Below are positions 12,051 to 21,439 of a DNA stretch of 64,000 bases, piece by piece. The notes below the pieces were generated by a model. It worked only from the letters and a program-made list of their open reading frames with translations. It was not told the origin of the DNA and searched no databases. Origin of the DNA: Neoaquamicrobium sediminum (GTDB taxonomy: Bacteria; Pseudomonadota; Alphaproteobacteria; Rhizobiales; Rhizobiaceae); the NCBI RefSeq assembly GCF_013240295.1, contig NZ_JABETK010000001.1, positions 1,426,001 to 1,490,000 on the forward strand, written 5' to 3'. Within the stretch, counting starts at the first letter, position 1, and each line of letters opens with the position of its first letter. A program made the position numbers and the translations under genes.

Positions 12051-13528
12051 TCAGAGCTTGCCGGCGAGATAGGATTTCAATGCGCCCCTCGCCCCCTGCT
12101 CCCACACGGCATTGAGGTTGCGGGAAAAAGCGTCCGCGAAGGCGGGCACATTGCCCATATCGCCGAAAATGTCGGAAAGCGCCAGAAAGGCCTGCGGCGA
12201 CTGCCGGGCCTGAAGGGCCGCCTGTTTGAGGCGCTCCGCACTCGCGTCATTCGGCTCGATGGTCCGGCCTGAGTCACTGGTCCCCGTGCAGTAGCGGCAC
12301 CACAGCGCCGAGACCAGGGACAGGCCGGTCACGCCTCCGCCAGCCTTCAACCGGTCGGCAGCCGACGGCAGGATGAATTTCGGTTGGCGGTTGGAGCCGT
12401 CCTGGCACAGCCGCGCAACGGTGTCGCCGATCTTGGGGTTGGCGAAACGCCGCTCTATCAACGCCAGATAATCCTCGAGCTTCGTGTCGGGCACCGGCGG
12501 CACGACCGGAATGATCTCCTCCCGCTCCAGCTTTTCGAGGAAACCGCGGATCAGCGGTTCCTCCATCGCCTCGTGCACGAAATGAATGTCCATCAATGCC
12601 GCCGGATAGGCGATTGCCGCATGGCCGCCATTGAGCATGCGGATCTTCATCAGTTCCCACGGCGCGACATCGTCGACTAGCGTCACGCCGACATCTTCCA
12701 GCGGAGGCCGGCCGGCCGAAAACCTGTCCTCCAGCACCCATTGCCGAAACGGTTCGCAGAAGACGGGCCAGGCATCGGTGACACCGAATTCGCGCGCGAG
12801 AATCTCGCGTTCGCGGTCGCTGGTGGCCGGCGTGATGCGATCGACCATGGCGTTGGGGAATGCAACGTTCTCCTTCACCCATTGCGCGAGGTCCGGATCG
12901 ACCAGCGAGGCAAGACCGGCGACCGCATCTTCGGTGACGTGGCCATTGCCCGGGATGTTGTCGCACGACATGACGGTGAAGGGCGCGATGCCAGCCGACC
13001 GCCTCCTCATCAGGCCGGCAACGATCATGCCGAACACCGTACGCGAGGCAGCAATGTCGCGCGCATCGGCGACGATAGCGGGATGCGCCGCGTCGAACCG
13101 CCCCGACGCGGAATCTATGAAGTAGCCCCCTCGGTTATGGTGAGCGAGACTATCCGGATTGCCGGGTCGGCCAGCCGCGCGATCGTCGCCTGCGCGTCGC
13201 CAGGCTCGACAAAGTCGATCATCGCGCCGGTTACCCTTGCGCTCATATGTCCGGCATCCTGCTCGACCAGGGTCGAGAGGAAATCCTGCGCGGCAAGCTT
13301 CTGCCTGCCCGTCCGCTCCGCTTCCAGCACGCCGGCACCCACGATCGCCCAGTCGTGCCCCCGTCCCGCGTTGAAAAGGTCGTCCAGATAGGCGACCTGA
13401 TGCGCACGATGAAAATTGCCGACACCGAAATGCAGAATGCCCGGTGAAAGCGCCTCGCGCTGATATTGCGGGCGCGCGACGCCTTCGGGCAGGCGGTCGA
13501 GCGTGGCGAGGGAAAGTGTCGTTACCAT
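12051..13528 (-). CDS. mtlK: Mannitol 2-dehydrogenase-family polyol dehydrogenase, frameshifted
   Basis: Long-chain polyol dehydrogenase of about 492 residues in two frames. The N-terminus has the Rossmann-related HFGVGNFHRAHQ, and the C-terminal part has SCDNIPGNG, ENVAFPNAMVDRITP and KIRMLNGGHAA, where the last carries the catalytic lysine and histidine of the family. One base is missing in the C5 run at 13126-13130; restoring it gives ITEGGYFID. It would oxidise D-mannitol to fructose or D-arabitol to xylulose. It follows the SDR polyol dehydrogenase by a few bases. Confidence 0.87.
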
Positions 13529-13529
13529 C

Positions 13530-14302
13530 TCAGCTCATCCAGTTGCCGCCGTCGACATTGTAGGTCTGGGCGACCACGTAGTCGGCTTCCTTGGTCGCCA
13601 GAAAGATCGCCATTCCGACGAGATCCTGCGCGGTGCCCATGCGGCCATAGGGAACGGCCGCGCCGACCTGCTTCTTCTTTTCGCCCGGAGCCAAACCTTC
13701 ATGCTTCGCAAACAGGAGTCGACATGCTCCCAATGCTCGCCTTCCACGACACCCGGCGCGATCGCGTTGACGTTGATGCCGTGCCGGATGAGATCGAGGC
13801 CCGCGGATTGGGTGAGCGAGATGATCGCGGCCTTGCTGGCGCAATAGACGCCGACCAGCGCCTCGCCGCGACGCCCGGCCTGGCTGGCCATGTTGATGAT
13901 CTTGCCACCCTTGCCGCGCGCGATCATCGACCGGGCGACGGCCTGCATGGTGAACAGCGCGCCGGCGACATTGACGGCAAACAGGCGATCGTAGCTCTCG
14001 CGGGTGATATCGACGATCGGCGCCATGTCGAACAGGGCGGCATTGTTGACGAGAATGTCGATGCCGCCGGCATGTTCTTCGGCAGCCTTGACCGCCTCAT
14101 CGATGGAGCTTTGGCGGGTCACGTCGAGCTGGAGCGCGTAGGCAGCATCGCCGATCTGACGCGCGGTCTCACTGGCCCTGTCGAGATCGATGTCGGCGAT
14201 GGCGACCGTCGCACCCTCGCCGGCATAGGCTTCGGCGAAGGCGCGGCCGATGCCACGCGCCGAGCCCGTGATCAATGCCGATTTGCCGGCCAGACGCCCC
14301 AT
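13530..14302 (-). CDS. smoS: SDR-family sorbitol/polyol dehydrogenase, frameshifted
   Basis: Short-chain dehydrogenase of about 257 residues. TGSARGIGRA binds NAD, LVNNAALFD follows, and VYCASKAAI carries the catalytic Tyr and Lys. Near 13716 the frame breaks; adding one base restores VDSLFAKHEGLAPGEKK, and the protein then ends YNVDGGNWMS, a normal SDR C-terminus. It matches sorbitol (L-iditol) 2-dehydrogenases of the smo operon. The ATG overlaps the stop of the ABC ATPase gene by TGATG. Substrate choice among sorbitol, galactitol and xylitol is not settled by sequence. Confidence 0.85.
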
Positions 14303-15299
14303 CAGATCGCGTTCCCGTCCGCGTCGAAACGATGAATCTTCGACGGTTCGGGCGTGAGCCAGACCGCATCGCCATGGTGCACCGTGAATTCGCCATCCGC
14401 GCGCGCCGTGACCTGGCCGACGCCTTCGACCTGGATGTGAAGGAACGTGTCCGAACCCAGATGCTCCGCGACACCGACCACCCCTTTCCAGGCACCGTCG
14501 GTGGTCGACAGCCTGATATGTTCGGGCCGCACGCCGATGGTCGCCGCGTTGTGCCTGGCAGCTTCTTCGCCGGTGACGAAGTTCATGCGCGGCGATCCGA
14601 TAAACCCTGCCACGAAGAGATTGCGGGGCGAACGATAGAGGTCGAGGGGCGAGCCGACCTGCTCGATGTTGCCGGCATTCAGCACCACGATCTTGTCGGC
14701 CATCGTCATCGCCTCGACCTGATCGTGGGTGACGTAGATCATGGTCGTCTTAAGCTGCTGGTGCAGCTCGCTGATCTCCAGCCGCATCGTCCCGCGCAGG
14801 GCGGCGTCCAGGTTGGAGAGCGGCTCGTCGAACAGGAAGGCCGAGGGCTGGCGCACGATGGCGCGGCCGATGGCGACACGCTGGCGCTGGCCGCCTGAAA
14901 GCTGCCCCGGGCGCCGTTCGAGATAGGCGGTGAGGTTCAGCGTCTGGGCCGCTGCCCGCACCTTGGCGTCGATGGTTTCCTTGTCGGCCTTCGCCATTTT
15001 CAGGGGAAGGCGATGTTGTTGTAGACGCTCATATGCGGATAGAGCGCATAGGACTGGAAAACCATTGCCAGGCCGCGCTTGGCGGGTGCCTCGCCCGTCA
15101 TGTCGGCGCCGTCGATCAGGATGGTGCCGGAGGTGGTGTCTTCCAGACCCGCGATCAGCCGCAGCAGCGTGGACTTGCCACACCCCGATGGGCCGACGAA
15201 GACGACGAACTCGCCGTCCGAGATCTCAAGGTCGATGTCGGGGATGATGACTGTCGCCCCGAAAGCCTTGTGCACATTCTTGAGCGTGATGTTGCCCAT
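14302..15299 (-). CDS. smoK: Polyol ABC transporter ATP-binding protein (UgpC/MalK type), frameshifted
   Basis: ATPase of about 332 residues that energises import of the polyol. Walker [10 protein letters not shown] is near residue 38, the signature [14 protein letters not shown] and Walker [13 protein letters not shown] follow, and the C-terminal regulatory OB-like domain with [10 protein letters not shown] is intact. The frame breaks at the G4 run 15003-15006; one more base gives [15 protein letters not shown]. All catalytic blocks survive on both sides, so the gene is probably whole in the organism. It lies 17 bases after the MalG-type permease gene. Confidence 0.88.
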
Positions 15300-15316
15300 G
15301 GCTTCCTCCCGAAACC

Positions 15317-16141
15317 TTATTTGACGGCGCCGAAGGTGAGCCCGCGCACGAGCTGGCGCTGCGAGAACCAACCCATGATGAGGATCGGCGCGATGGCGAG
15401 CGTGGATGCCGCCGACAGTTTGGCCCAGAAGAGACCCTGCGGGCTGGAGAAAGAGGCGATGAACGCCGTCAGCGGGGCTGCGTTCGCCGCCGAAAGGCGG
15501 ATCGACCAGAACGCCTCGTTCCAGGCGAGAATGATGTTGAGCAGCATGGTGGACGCGATGCCTGGCACCGCCATCGGCGTCAGCACATAGACGATCTCGC
15601 CCATCAGCGTCGCGCCGTCCATGCGCGCGGCCTCGAGAATCTCGCCGGGGATTTCGCGGAAGTAGGTGTAGAGCATCCACACCACGATCGGCAGGTTGAT
15701 GAGCGTGAGGACGACTGTCAGGCCGATCCTCGTGTCGAGCAGGCCGGTATCGCGGAAGATGAGGAACATCGGCACGAGCACGCCGACGGCCGGCATCATC
15801 TTGGTCGACAGCATCCACATAAGGATGTCCTTGGTCCGACGCGTCGGCGAGAATGCCATCGACCATGCGGCCGGGATGGCGATCAGCAGCGCGATCAATG
15901 TCGAGCCCAGCGAGATGATCACCGAATTCAGGAACGGCTTGAAATAGTCTCGCTGGGTCTGGACCTCGACGTAGTTCTCGAAGGTGCCGGAGGGGATGAG
16001 GCTGATGCCTGCGATCGCCTCGGGCTCGGTCTTCAGCGAGGTGACGACCATGTAGAAGATGGGAAAGAAGATCACCAGGGCGACCACCCAGGCGGCTGCC
16101 GTGGCGATCCATTTGCGGCGTGTGGAGACTGCGCGTGCCAT
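15317..16141 (-). CDS. smoG: Polyol ABC transporter permease (MalG type)
   Basis: A 274-residue inner-membrane protein with six predicted hydrophobic segments. The EAA loop that docks on the ATPase reads [20 protein letters not shown] (around residues 178-197), and the C-terminus GLTFGAVK is typical of MalG-type sugar permeases. It starts 12 bases after the preceding permease gene. Together with the binding protein, second permease and ATPase it forms an importer of the sorbitol/mannitol class. Confidence 0.9.
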   Translation of the reverse strand: MARAVSTRRKWIATAAAWVVALVIFFPIFYMVVTSLKTEPEAIAGISLIPSGTFENYVEVQTQRDYFKPFLNSVIISLGSTLIALLIAIPAAWSMAFSPTRRTKDILMWMLSTKMMPAVGVLVPMFLIFRDTGLLDTRIGLTVVLTLINLPIVVWMLYTYFREIPGEILEAARMDGATLMGEIVYVLTPMAVPGIASTMLLNIILAWNEAFWSIRLSAANAAPLTAFIASFSSPQGLFWAKLSAASTLAIAPILIMGWFSQRQLVRGLTFGAVK

Positions 16142-16153
16142 ATCGTCTCTCCC

Positions 16154-17025
16154 TTACCTGTCGAGGTTGCGGCCGACGGCGCGCATCAGGAAGATGGCGA
16201 CGATGTTGGCGAGAACGACCGCGATCACGCCTCCGGCCGATGCGCCGCCGACGTCGTAGGACAGAAGCGCCGTGCGGTAGATCAGGAAGGCGAGGTTTGT
16301 CGTGGCGTAGCCGGGGCCGCCATTGGTGGTGACGAGAATCTCGGCATAAACGGCGAGCAGGAAGATCGTCTGGATCAGGATCACAACCGTGATCGCCCGC
16401 GCCAGGTGCGGCAGGGTCAGATACCAGAAGCGGTTGGCGAAGTTGGCGCCGTCCATTTCGGCCGCCTCCTTCTGCTCCTCGTCGAGCGACTGCAGGGCCG
16501 TCAGCAGGATCAGGGTCGCGAACGGCAGCCATTGCCAGGCGACGATGATGATGACCGAGGTGAGCGGATATTGAGCGAACCAGTCGACGGGCTGGAGACC
16601 CAGGAAGCGCGAGACATCCGCCAGCACCCCGTAGCCGGGGTGCATGATCATGTTCTTCCAGATGAGCGCCGCGACCGGCGGCATCACGAAGAAGGGGGAG
16701 ATGACGAGGATACGCACGATGCCCTGGCCGAAGATCGGCTGGTCGAGCAGAAGCGCCAAAGCGATGCCGCCGACGATGGTGATGAACAGCACCCCGACGA
16801 CAATGAACAGCGTGTTGATGATCGCCTGATAGAAGGCCGGATCCGTATAGAAGTAGACGTAGTTGAAGAAGCCGGCGAAGCCGCGCATGGCCGGGTTCAG
16901 CATGTTGTAGTTCTGGAACGAGTACCAGATCGTCATGGACAGCGGCACGATCATCCAGATCAGCAGCAGAACGACGGCGGGGCCATCATCAGGCGGGCAA
17001 GCGTTCTGGTTTGTCGCGTAGCCAT
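16154..17025 (-). CDS. smoF: Polyol ABC transporter permease (MalF type), frameshifted near its start
   Basis: Permease of about 290 residues with the EAA loop [21 protein letters not shown]. The natural start is the ATG at 17025 ([14 protein letters not shown]); the frame then breaks at the G4 run 16979-16982, and one more base continues it as [17 protein letters not shown]. Without the correction a longer spurious frame runs back into the repeat element. It is separated from the binding-protein gene by about 250 bases that carry a strong hairpin and a REPIN-like element. Confidence 0.86.
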
Positions 17026-17082
17026 GGCAGGGGTCCCTTGCTGGGTTCCTGTTCCGTATCGTCCGGCGAGATTTGCCGGAAA

Positions 17083-17216
17083 GTGCGTCCTTCGAGGCTC
17101 GCTGCGCTCGCACCTCAGGATGAGGGAGGTAGTTTGATCGAGCCAACCGCTTGTGGGGCTGATGCACGGCAGTCCTCATCCTGAGGTGCGAGCGCAGCGA
17201 GCCTCCAAGGACGCAT
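17083..17216. repeat. REPIN-like inverted repeat element, copy B
   Basis: Arms at 17083-17127 and 17173-17216 are nearly perfect inverted repeats built on the core GCGAGCGCAGCGAGCC and the end CTCATCCTGAGGTGC. The 44-base loop begins GTAGTTTGATCGA and ends near CTGATGCAC, matching the reverse complement of the loop ends of copy A. It lies between the binding-protein gene and the first permease gene of one operon, a position where REP elements often dampen downstream expression. Confidence 0.88.
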
Positions 17217-17232
17217 GATCTTCCGAAAGGGC

Positions 17233-17258
17233 GGCCGCCCGGCCGGAGCCGGACGGCC
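17233..17258 (-). terminator. GC-rich hairpin after the polyol binding-protein gene
   Basis: On the minus strand GGCCGTCCGGC pairs with the following GGCCGGGCGGCC, 11 pairs with one G-U, about 18 bases after the binding-protein stop codon. It has no clear T tract. Such hairpins usually protect the binding-protein message or cause partial termination so that the receptor is made in excess over the permease. Confidence 0.6.
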
Positions 17259-17275
17259 AGGCTTCGGGAGGAAGC

Positions 17276-18586
17276 CTATTTGATGTAGCCGGAGCGGGTC
17301 ATTTCGCGGGTCGCGACATTCTGTGCCTGCGCCAGCGCGTCATCGACCGACATCTGCCCGGCGAGAGCCGCCGAGAAGAGCTGGCCGACCGTCGTGCCGA
17401 GCCCCTGGAATTCCGGGATCGCGACGAACTGGCCACCTGTGTAGGGCACCGGCTTCACCGACGGATTGGTGATGTCGGCAGCGTTCATGGCAGCAAGGGT
17501 TGGCTCCGCGAAGGGCGCGGCTTCCTTGTACGCCTCGTTCTCGTAGAGCGAGGTGCGGGTTCCGGGCGGAACGTTGGCCCAGCCCTCCTTCTCCGCAACC
17601 AGCTCGGTATAGGCCTTGTTCGTCGCCCAGGCGATGAAGGTCTGCGCCGCGTCGGCCTTGGCCGAGCTCGCCGGCACCGCCAGGTTCCAGGACCACAGCC
17701 AGTGACCGTGATTGCCGTTGCCGGTATCGGGGAAGATCGCATAGCCGACCTTGTCGGCCACGGTGGAATCTTCCGGATTTGAGACGAAGGATGCCGCGAC
17801 CGTCGCGTCCATCCACATGGCGCACTTGCCCTGCTGGAAGAGCGTCAGGTTCTCGTTGAATCCGTTGGACGAGGCACCCGACGGGCCGGCCTCGTTCATC
17901 AGGTCGACATAGAACTGGAAGGCTTCCTTCCACTCCGGCTGGTCGAACTGGGGCTGCCAGTTCTCATCAAACCAGCGGCCGCCATAGGAGTTCACCAGGG
18001 CGGTGATGAACGCCATGTTCTCGCCCCAGCCGGCCTTGCCGCGCAGGCAGATGCCGTTCACATCCGGGTTGTCCGCCTTGATCTTGCGCGCTGCCTCGCC
18101 GATGAATTCCCAGGTCGGCGATTCCGGCATTTCGAGGCCCGAACCCTCGAACAGGTCGGTGCGGTACATGATCATCGCCGACTCGCCGTAGAACGGCGCG
18201 GCATAGAGCTTGCCGTCCACGGACAGGCCGCCACGAATGGCGGGCAGCAGGTCGTCGACGTCGTAGTCGTCTCCGAGACCGTTGAGCTCGAGCAGCCAGC
18301 CCTGCTTTGCCCAGATCGGCACCTCGTAATTGCCGATGGTCATCACGTCATACTGCCCGCCGCTGGCGGCGATGTCGGTGGTGACCCGCTCGCGCAGAAC
18401 GTTCTCCTCCAGCGTCACCCACTGCAGCTCGATATCCGGATGCTTGGCCGTGAAGTCTTCGGCGAGCCGCTGCATGCGGATCATGTCGCCGTTGTTGACA
18501 GTTGCGATGGTGATCGTCTCGGCGAGCGCAGTGCCCGACAGGGCGACGACGGAGCATGCGCCGAGCAGCGCAGATCTCAGTTTCAT
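17276..18586 (-). CDS. smoE: Polyol ABC transporter substrate-binding protein
   Basis: Periplasmic receptor of 436 residues, MalE/SBP family 1. The ATG at 18586 begins a signal peptide (MKLRSALLGACSVVALSGTALA) and is preceded by AGGGAGGAT at proper spacing. The mature part has the usual SBP_1 layout, with EESAMIMYRTD-like ligand-hinge sequence (FYGESAMIMYRTDLF) and FQQGKCAMWMDATVAASF. It is the first gene of the operon and, with smoF, smoG and smoK, resembles the sorbitol/mannitol system of Rhodobacter and rhizobia. Confidence 0.9.
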   Translation of the reverse strand: MKLRSALLGACSVVALSGTALAETITIATVNNGDMIRMQRLAEDFTAKHPDIELQWVTLEENVLRERVTTDIAASGGQYDVMTIGNYEVPIWAKQGWLLELNGLGDDYDVDDLLPAIRGGLSVDGKLYAAPFYGESAMIMYRTDLFEGSGLEMPESPTWEFIGEAARKIKADNPDVNGICLRGKAGWGENMAFITALVNSYGGRWFDENWQPQFDQPEWKEAFQFYVDLMNEAGPSGASSNGFNENLTLFQQGKCAMWMDATVAASFVSNPEDSTVADKVGYAIFPDTGNGNHGHWLWSWNLAVPASSAKADAAQTFIAWATNKAYTELVAEKEGWANVPPGTRTSLYENEAYKEAAPFAEPTLAAMNAADITNPSVKPVPYTGGQFVAIPEFQGLGTTVGQLFSAALAGQMSVDDALAQAQNVATREMTRSGYIK

Positions 18587-18611
18587 GGATATCCTCCCTA
18601 GAACCATGATG

Positions 18612-18663
18612 AGCAATTGCTAGTTTGTTGGGCAAATATTCAGTTTAACTTGCCGAAAGTCAA
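18612..18663 (-). promoter_or_regulatory. Promoter and palindromic operator of the polyol operon
   Basis: On the minus strand TTGACT (18663-18658), a 17-base spacer and AATATT (18640-18635) form a reasonable sigma70-type promoter. The perfect 10-base palindrome AGCAATTGCT (18612-18621) lies just downstream, where a bound repressor would block transcription. The nearby SorC-family regulator is the most likely ligand-responsive partner. Confidence 0.5.
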
Positions 18664-18727
18664 GCCGGATTCGATGCTGCGGCGCAGCATCGATCTCAGG
18701 CGACGGACACCTCGATGCGGGATTGCC

Positions 18728-19624
18728 TCAATCCGATTGTGACGCCGCAGCCTCTGCTAGGATCCATGATCGGAAGGCGCTGATCTTCGGCAGGTTGCGG
18801 CGCCCCTGTGGATAGACCAGCCAGAAGGACGCCTCGTCCTCCCATAGGAGATCGAAAGGCTGAATGAGGCGGCCCGAAGCGAGTTCGCTCGTGAAGAAAA
18901 ATGGAGTCAGGATAGCGACGCCCTGACCCGCGATCGCCGCGCGCGCCTCATTGGCCTGCGAGCCCATCTCGTTCTGTGGACGACCCTTCAGTCCCTCCGG
19001 AGAGACGCCCGCGGCCGTCAGCCACTGTGCCCACCAAGGATCAGTCGGGGTCAGGATCGGCAGGCGCAGAAGATCGGCAGGTTCGTTGATGCCGCCGATC
19101 GAGGCTGCAAGCTCCGGACTGAGCATCGGGGTGAAAATCGTCGGCAGCAACGGATGAGCAACAAGGCCGGGCCAGTTGCCGGTGCCGACCCGGATCGCAA
19201 CATCCACATCTTCCCGGCTAAAGTCGACGTAGCGCGGCGACGTTTCCAGCCGGACCGCGATCGACGGATTGGCAAGCTGGAACAGACCCAGCCTCGGCGC
19301 CAGCCAGTTGGTGGCGAGCGTGGGCACGGTGCTGATCGTCAGCTTGCCCGCAACATCGTCACGCATCGTGCCGAAGGCTGCGGAGAGGACGTCGAGCGCC
19401 TGCGTCGATGCTGCGGCGAGACGAAGTCCCGTCTCCGTCAGCTCGACCTGACGGGGCCGCCGCAGGAAGAGCGGCGCCCCAACGCGCTCTTCAAGCGCCT
19501 TGATCTGATAGCTCACCGCCGCCTGCGTCATGCCGAGCTCGTCGGCAGCGCGCGTGAAGCTGCCGTGACGCGCCGCCGCCTCGAAAACGCGCACGGCAGA
19601 AAGTGGCGGCAGGTGACGATACAT
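18728..19624 (-). CDS. LysR-family transcriptional regulator (GcvA-like)
   Basis: A 298-residue LysR regulator. The N-terminal winged helix-turn-helix covers residues 5-65 (FEAAARHGSFTRAADELGMTQAAVSYQIKALE), followed by the effector-binding domain. The opening MYRHLPPLSAVRVFEAAARH is typical of the GcvA/AmpR-type branch. It lies between the polyol operon and a divergent DUF1127 gene; an inverted repeat overlapping its start codon suggests autoregulation. The link to polyol metabolism is by position only; a divergent DUF1127 gene argues for an independent job. Confidence 0.87.
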   Translation of the reverse strand: MYRHLPPLSAVRVFEAAARHGSFTRAADELGMTQAAVSYQIKALEERVGAPLFLRRPRQVELTETGLRLAAASTQALDVLSAAFGTMRDDVAGKLTISTVPTLATNWLAPRLGLFQLANPSIAVRLETSPRYVDFSREDVDVAIRVGTGNWPGLVAHPLLPTIFTPMLSPELAASIGGINEPADLLRLPILTPTDPWWAQWLTAAGVSPEGLKGRPQNEMGSQANEARAAIAGQGVAILTPFFFTSELASGRLIQPFDLLWEDEASFWLVYPQGRRNLPKISAFRSWILAEAAASQSD

Positions 19625-19639
19625 AAGTAATCCTTATGT
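19621..19639. promoter_or_regulatory. LysR-type box at the lysR/DUF1127 divergent region
   Basis: ACATAAG and CTTATGT are perfect 7-base arms separated by TAATC. This fits the T-N11-A dyad of LysR regulators. It covers the lysR start codon, so the bound protein would repress its own gene and could activate the DUF1127 gene at 19731. Confidence 0.6.
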
Positions 19640-19730
19640 CTGATGATCGACGTTTTGTTGGATTTTAGCGCCTTTTGGGACGATCTGAAACACTGATGCA
19701 TAAGCAGGCTTTCAGGAAAGCGGCCCCCTC

Positions 19731-19919
19731 ATGGTTACAATAGAATCCCCGATGCGACATCGCGAGCGCACAAGGTCAAGCTGGGCAAGCCTGGTGCATG
19801 CCATTCTGTCGCGATTGACGCGCAAGAAGACGAGAAGGACAGAAATCCGCCACTTGACGGGCCACATGAAGCGGGACATCGGACTGATCGACAGCCACGA
19901 TCCGCGAAGACGAATCTAG
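19731..19919 (+). CDS. DUF1127 small basic protein
   Basis: A 62-residue, strongly basic protein whose C-terminal part (EIRHLTGHMKRDIGLIDSHD) is the DUF1127 signature. Small DUF1127 proteins in alphaproteobacteria have been linked to RNA metabolism and phosphate or carbon homeostasis; the role here is not known. It is divergent from the LysR gene and ends three bases before the convergent SorC-type regulator gene. Confidence 0.75.
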   Translation: MVTIESPMRHRERTRSSWASLVHAILSRLTRKKTRRTEIRHLTGHMKRDIGLIDSHDPRRRI

Positions 19920-19922
19920 CCG

Positions 19923-20879
19923 CTACATGGCGAGAAGGGCAGCCGCCGTGCGCTCGTCGGTAATCAGGCCATTGACGAGGCGACCGCTGACGGCGGCGAA
20001 GATGCCCGGCAGCTTGCGTTCGCCCATGGCGAGCGCGATGACCTCGGACGAATCCCGCGAGGGTATCGGTGTCGAGGCGACGCGGTCGTTGATGACATCC
20101 TCCACCGGTCTGCCCTTGCTGTCGAACGCCCAGCCGACGATCTCGGCGACTGCGCCGGCCTTACGCAACGCCTCGAGCTCGTCCTTGGAGATAAAACCGT
20201 CCTGGTAGAGCGGCGCCTCCGGCCCGAGATCGCCAACGCCGACAAAGGTAACGTCGGCCTGGGCGGCGAGTGTCATCGTCGCGCGGATGAGTTCCTGACC
20301 GTGCAGCAGGGCGCGCTCTTCCGGCGACGAGGCGATGACCGGCAGAGGCATCGGGAAAGAGCGCGACTTGACCTTGTCGGCCATTGTGAAGACGACATTG
20401 TAGAAAGCAGCCGAACCGTCCGGCGCGATATTTCCGGTCAGCGACACGACCTTGTGCTGCTGGCATTCCATCGCAGGCAGCTTTTCGATGGCGGCCTTCA
20501 GCGTGCGCCCGGTGCCGAGCGCCATCACGATCGGCTGCTGTGAAGACAGCCGCCTCTCGATCTCGGCGGAAGCGGCTTCCGCGACGCCAAGCGTTGTCGA
20601 AGCCGATCCGGGGTCGCTGGGCACGACCTCCACAAGATCAAGCCCAAACCGCTCGCGCAACCGGGAGGCCAGTTCGAGGCAGTTCGCAATCGGATGATCG
20701 ATGCGTACCTTCACCAGCCCTTCGGACACCGCCAGCGATACAAGGCGTTGCGCAGACTGGCGCGAGACGCCGAGCTTGGTCGCAATCTGGTCCTGCGTGT
20801 TGCCAGCAACATAGTAGAGCCAGCCGGCTCGGGCCGCATCGTCGAGCCTGGATGATGTGGTATCGCGAACTGTGCTCAT
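19923..20879 (-). CDS. SorC/DeoR-family sugar-binding transcriptional regulator
   Basis: A 318-residue regulator from the ATG at 20879 (MSTVRDTT). The N-terminal helix-turn-helix reads GNTQDQIATKLGVSRQSAQRLVSLA, followed by a SorC-type sugar-phosphate-binding domain (MALGTGRTLKAAIEKLP, TFVGVGDLGPEAPLYQ, FAAVSGRLVNGLITDERTA). Proteins of this family control sorbitol, erythritol and related polyol operons, so it is the best candidate for control of the smo-type operon that begins at 18586. A start at 20909 would add ten residues without family support. Confidence 0.85.
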   Translation of the reverse strand: MSTVRDTTSSRLDDAARAGWLYYVAGNTQDQIATKLGVSRQSAQRLVSLAVSEGLVKVRIDHPIANCLELASRLRERFGLDLVEVVPSDPGSASTTLGVAEAASAEIERRLSSQQPIVMALGTGRTLKAAIEKLPAMECQQHKVVSLTGNIAPDGSAAFYNVVFTMADKVKSRSFPMPLPVIASSPEERALLHGQELIRATMTLAAQADVTFVGVGDLGPEAPLYQDGFISKDELEALRKAGAVAEIVGWAFDSKGRPVEDVINDRVASTPIPSRDSSEVIALAMGERKLPGIFAAVSGRLVNGLITDERTAAALLAM

Positions 20880-20991
20880 GGGTACCTGTGCAGGACCGGC
20901 GAGAAACAAATGATCGCCGCGTCGCAGCGATCAACTCTGGCCGCGCAGGCACGCACAGTCAATCCGTGCCTTTCGGCCGCTCCCTGTATGG

Positions 20992-21426
20992 TCAATCGTT
21001 ATCGCGGACGACCAATACCGATGTTTTGGAATGGCGCACGACGCGGGCAGCGTTCGGACCGATCAGGTAGTCCTCAGGCCCCTCTCGTCCCGCGGCGAGC
21101 ACGATCAGATCGGCCTTCACCACACCGGCATAGTGCAGGATCTGGCGATAGATCGAGCCATGACCGACGATATGGCGATGCTTGACCTCGGCCGGCATGT
21201 GCTTGCCGGTGAACTCGTGCAATGCCTTGTTGGCGTGGTCGATCGCCTCCTGTTCGTGCCCCTTGGGGAAGAAACCGCCAACGATGGAAAGGCCATAGTC
21301 GGGCACCACCGTCATCACATGCAGCGTCGCGCCGAAGAGCCTTGCATAATCGACGGCGGTGCCAATCGTGCGCGTTTCGTTTTCGGCGTCGCCAAGATCG
21401 ACCGAGACCAGGATGTTCTTGTACAT
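20992..21426 (-). CDS. Universal stress protein (UspA family)
   Basis: A 144-residue Usp domain with VSVDLGD at the start and the ATP-binding GPNAARVVRHSKTSVLVVR at the end. It follows the TRAP permease gene by 13 bases and must be part of that transcript. Usp proteins encoded with TRAP transporters, such as TeaD of the ectoine transporter, bind ATP and damp transporter activity, and a similar job is likely here. Confidence 0.88.
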   Translation of the reverse strand: MYKNILVSVDLGDAENETRTIGTAVDYARLFGATLHVMTVVPDYGLSIVGGFFPKGHEQEAIDHANKALHEFTGKHMPAEVKHRHIVGHGSIYRQILHYAGVVKADLIVLAAGREGPEDYLIGPNAARVVRHSKTSVLVVRDND

Positions 21427-21439
21427 GGTCGTACCTACC

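Noticed and set aside
19621..19730. Possible sigma54 or EcfG promoter before the DUF1127 gene
   Set aside because: No GG-N10-GC or GGAAC-N16-CGTT match was found; only the LysR-type inverted repeat is supported.
20946..20970. Weak hairpin after the universal stress protein gene
   Set aside because: GGCACG/CGTGCC gives only six pairs with an 11-base loop and no T tract; not strong enough to call a terminator.
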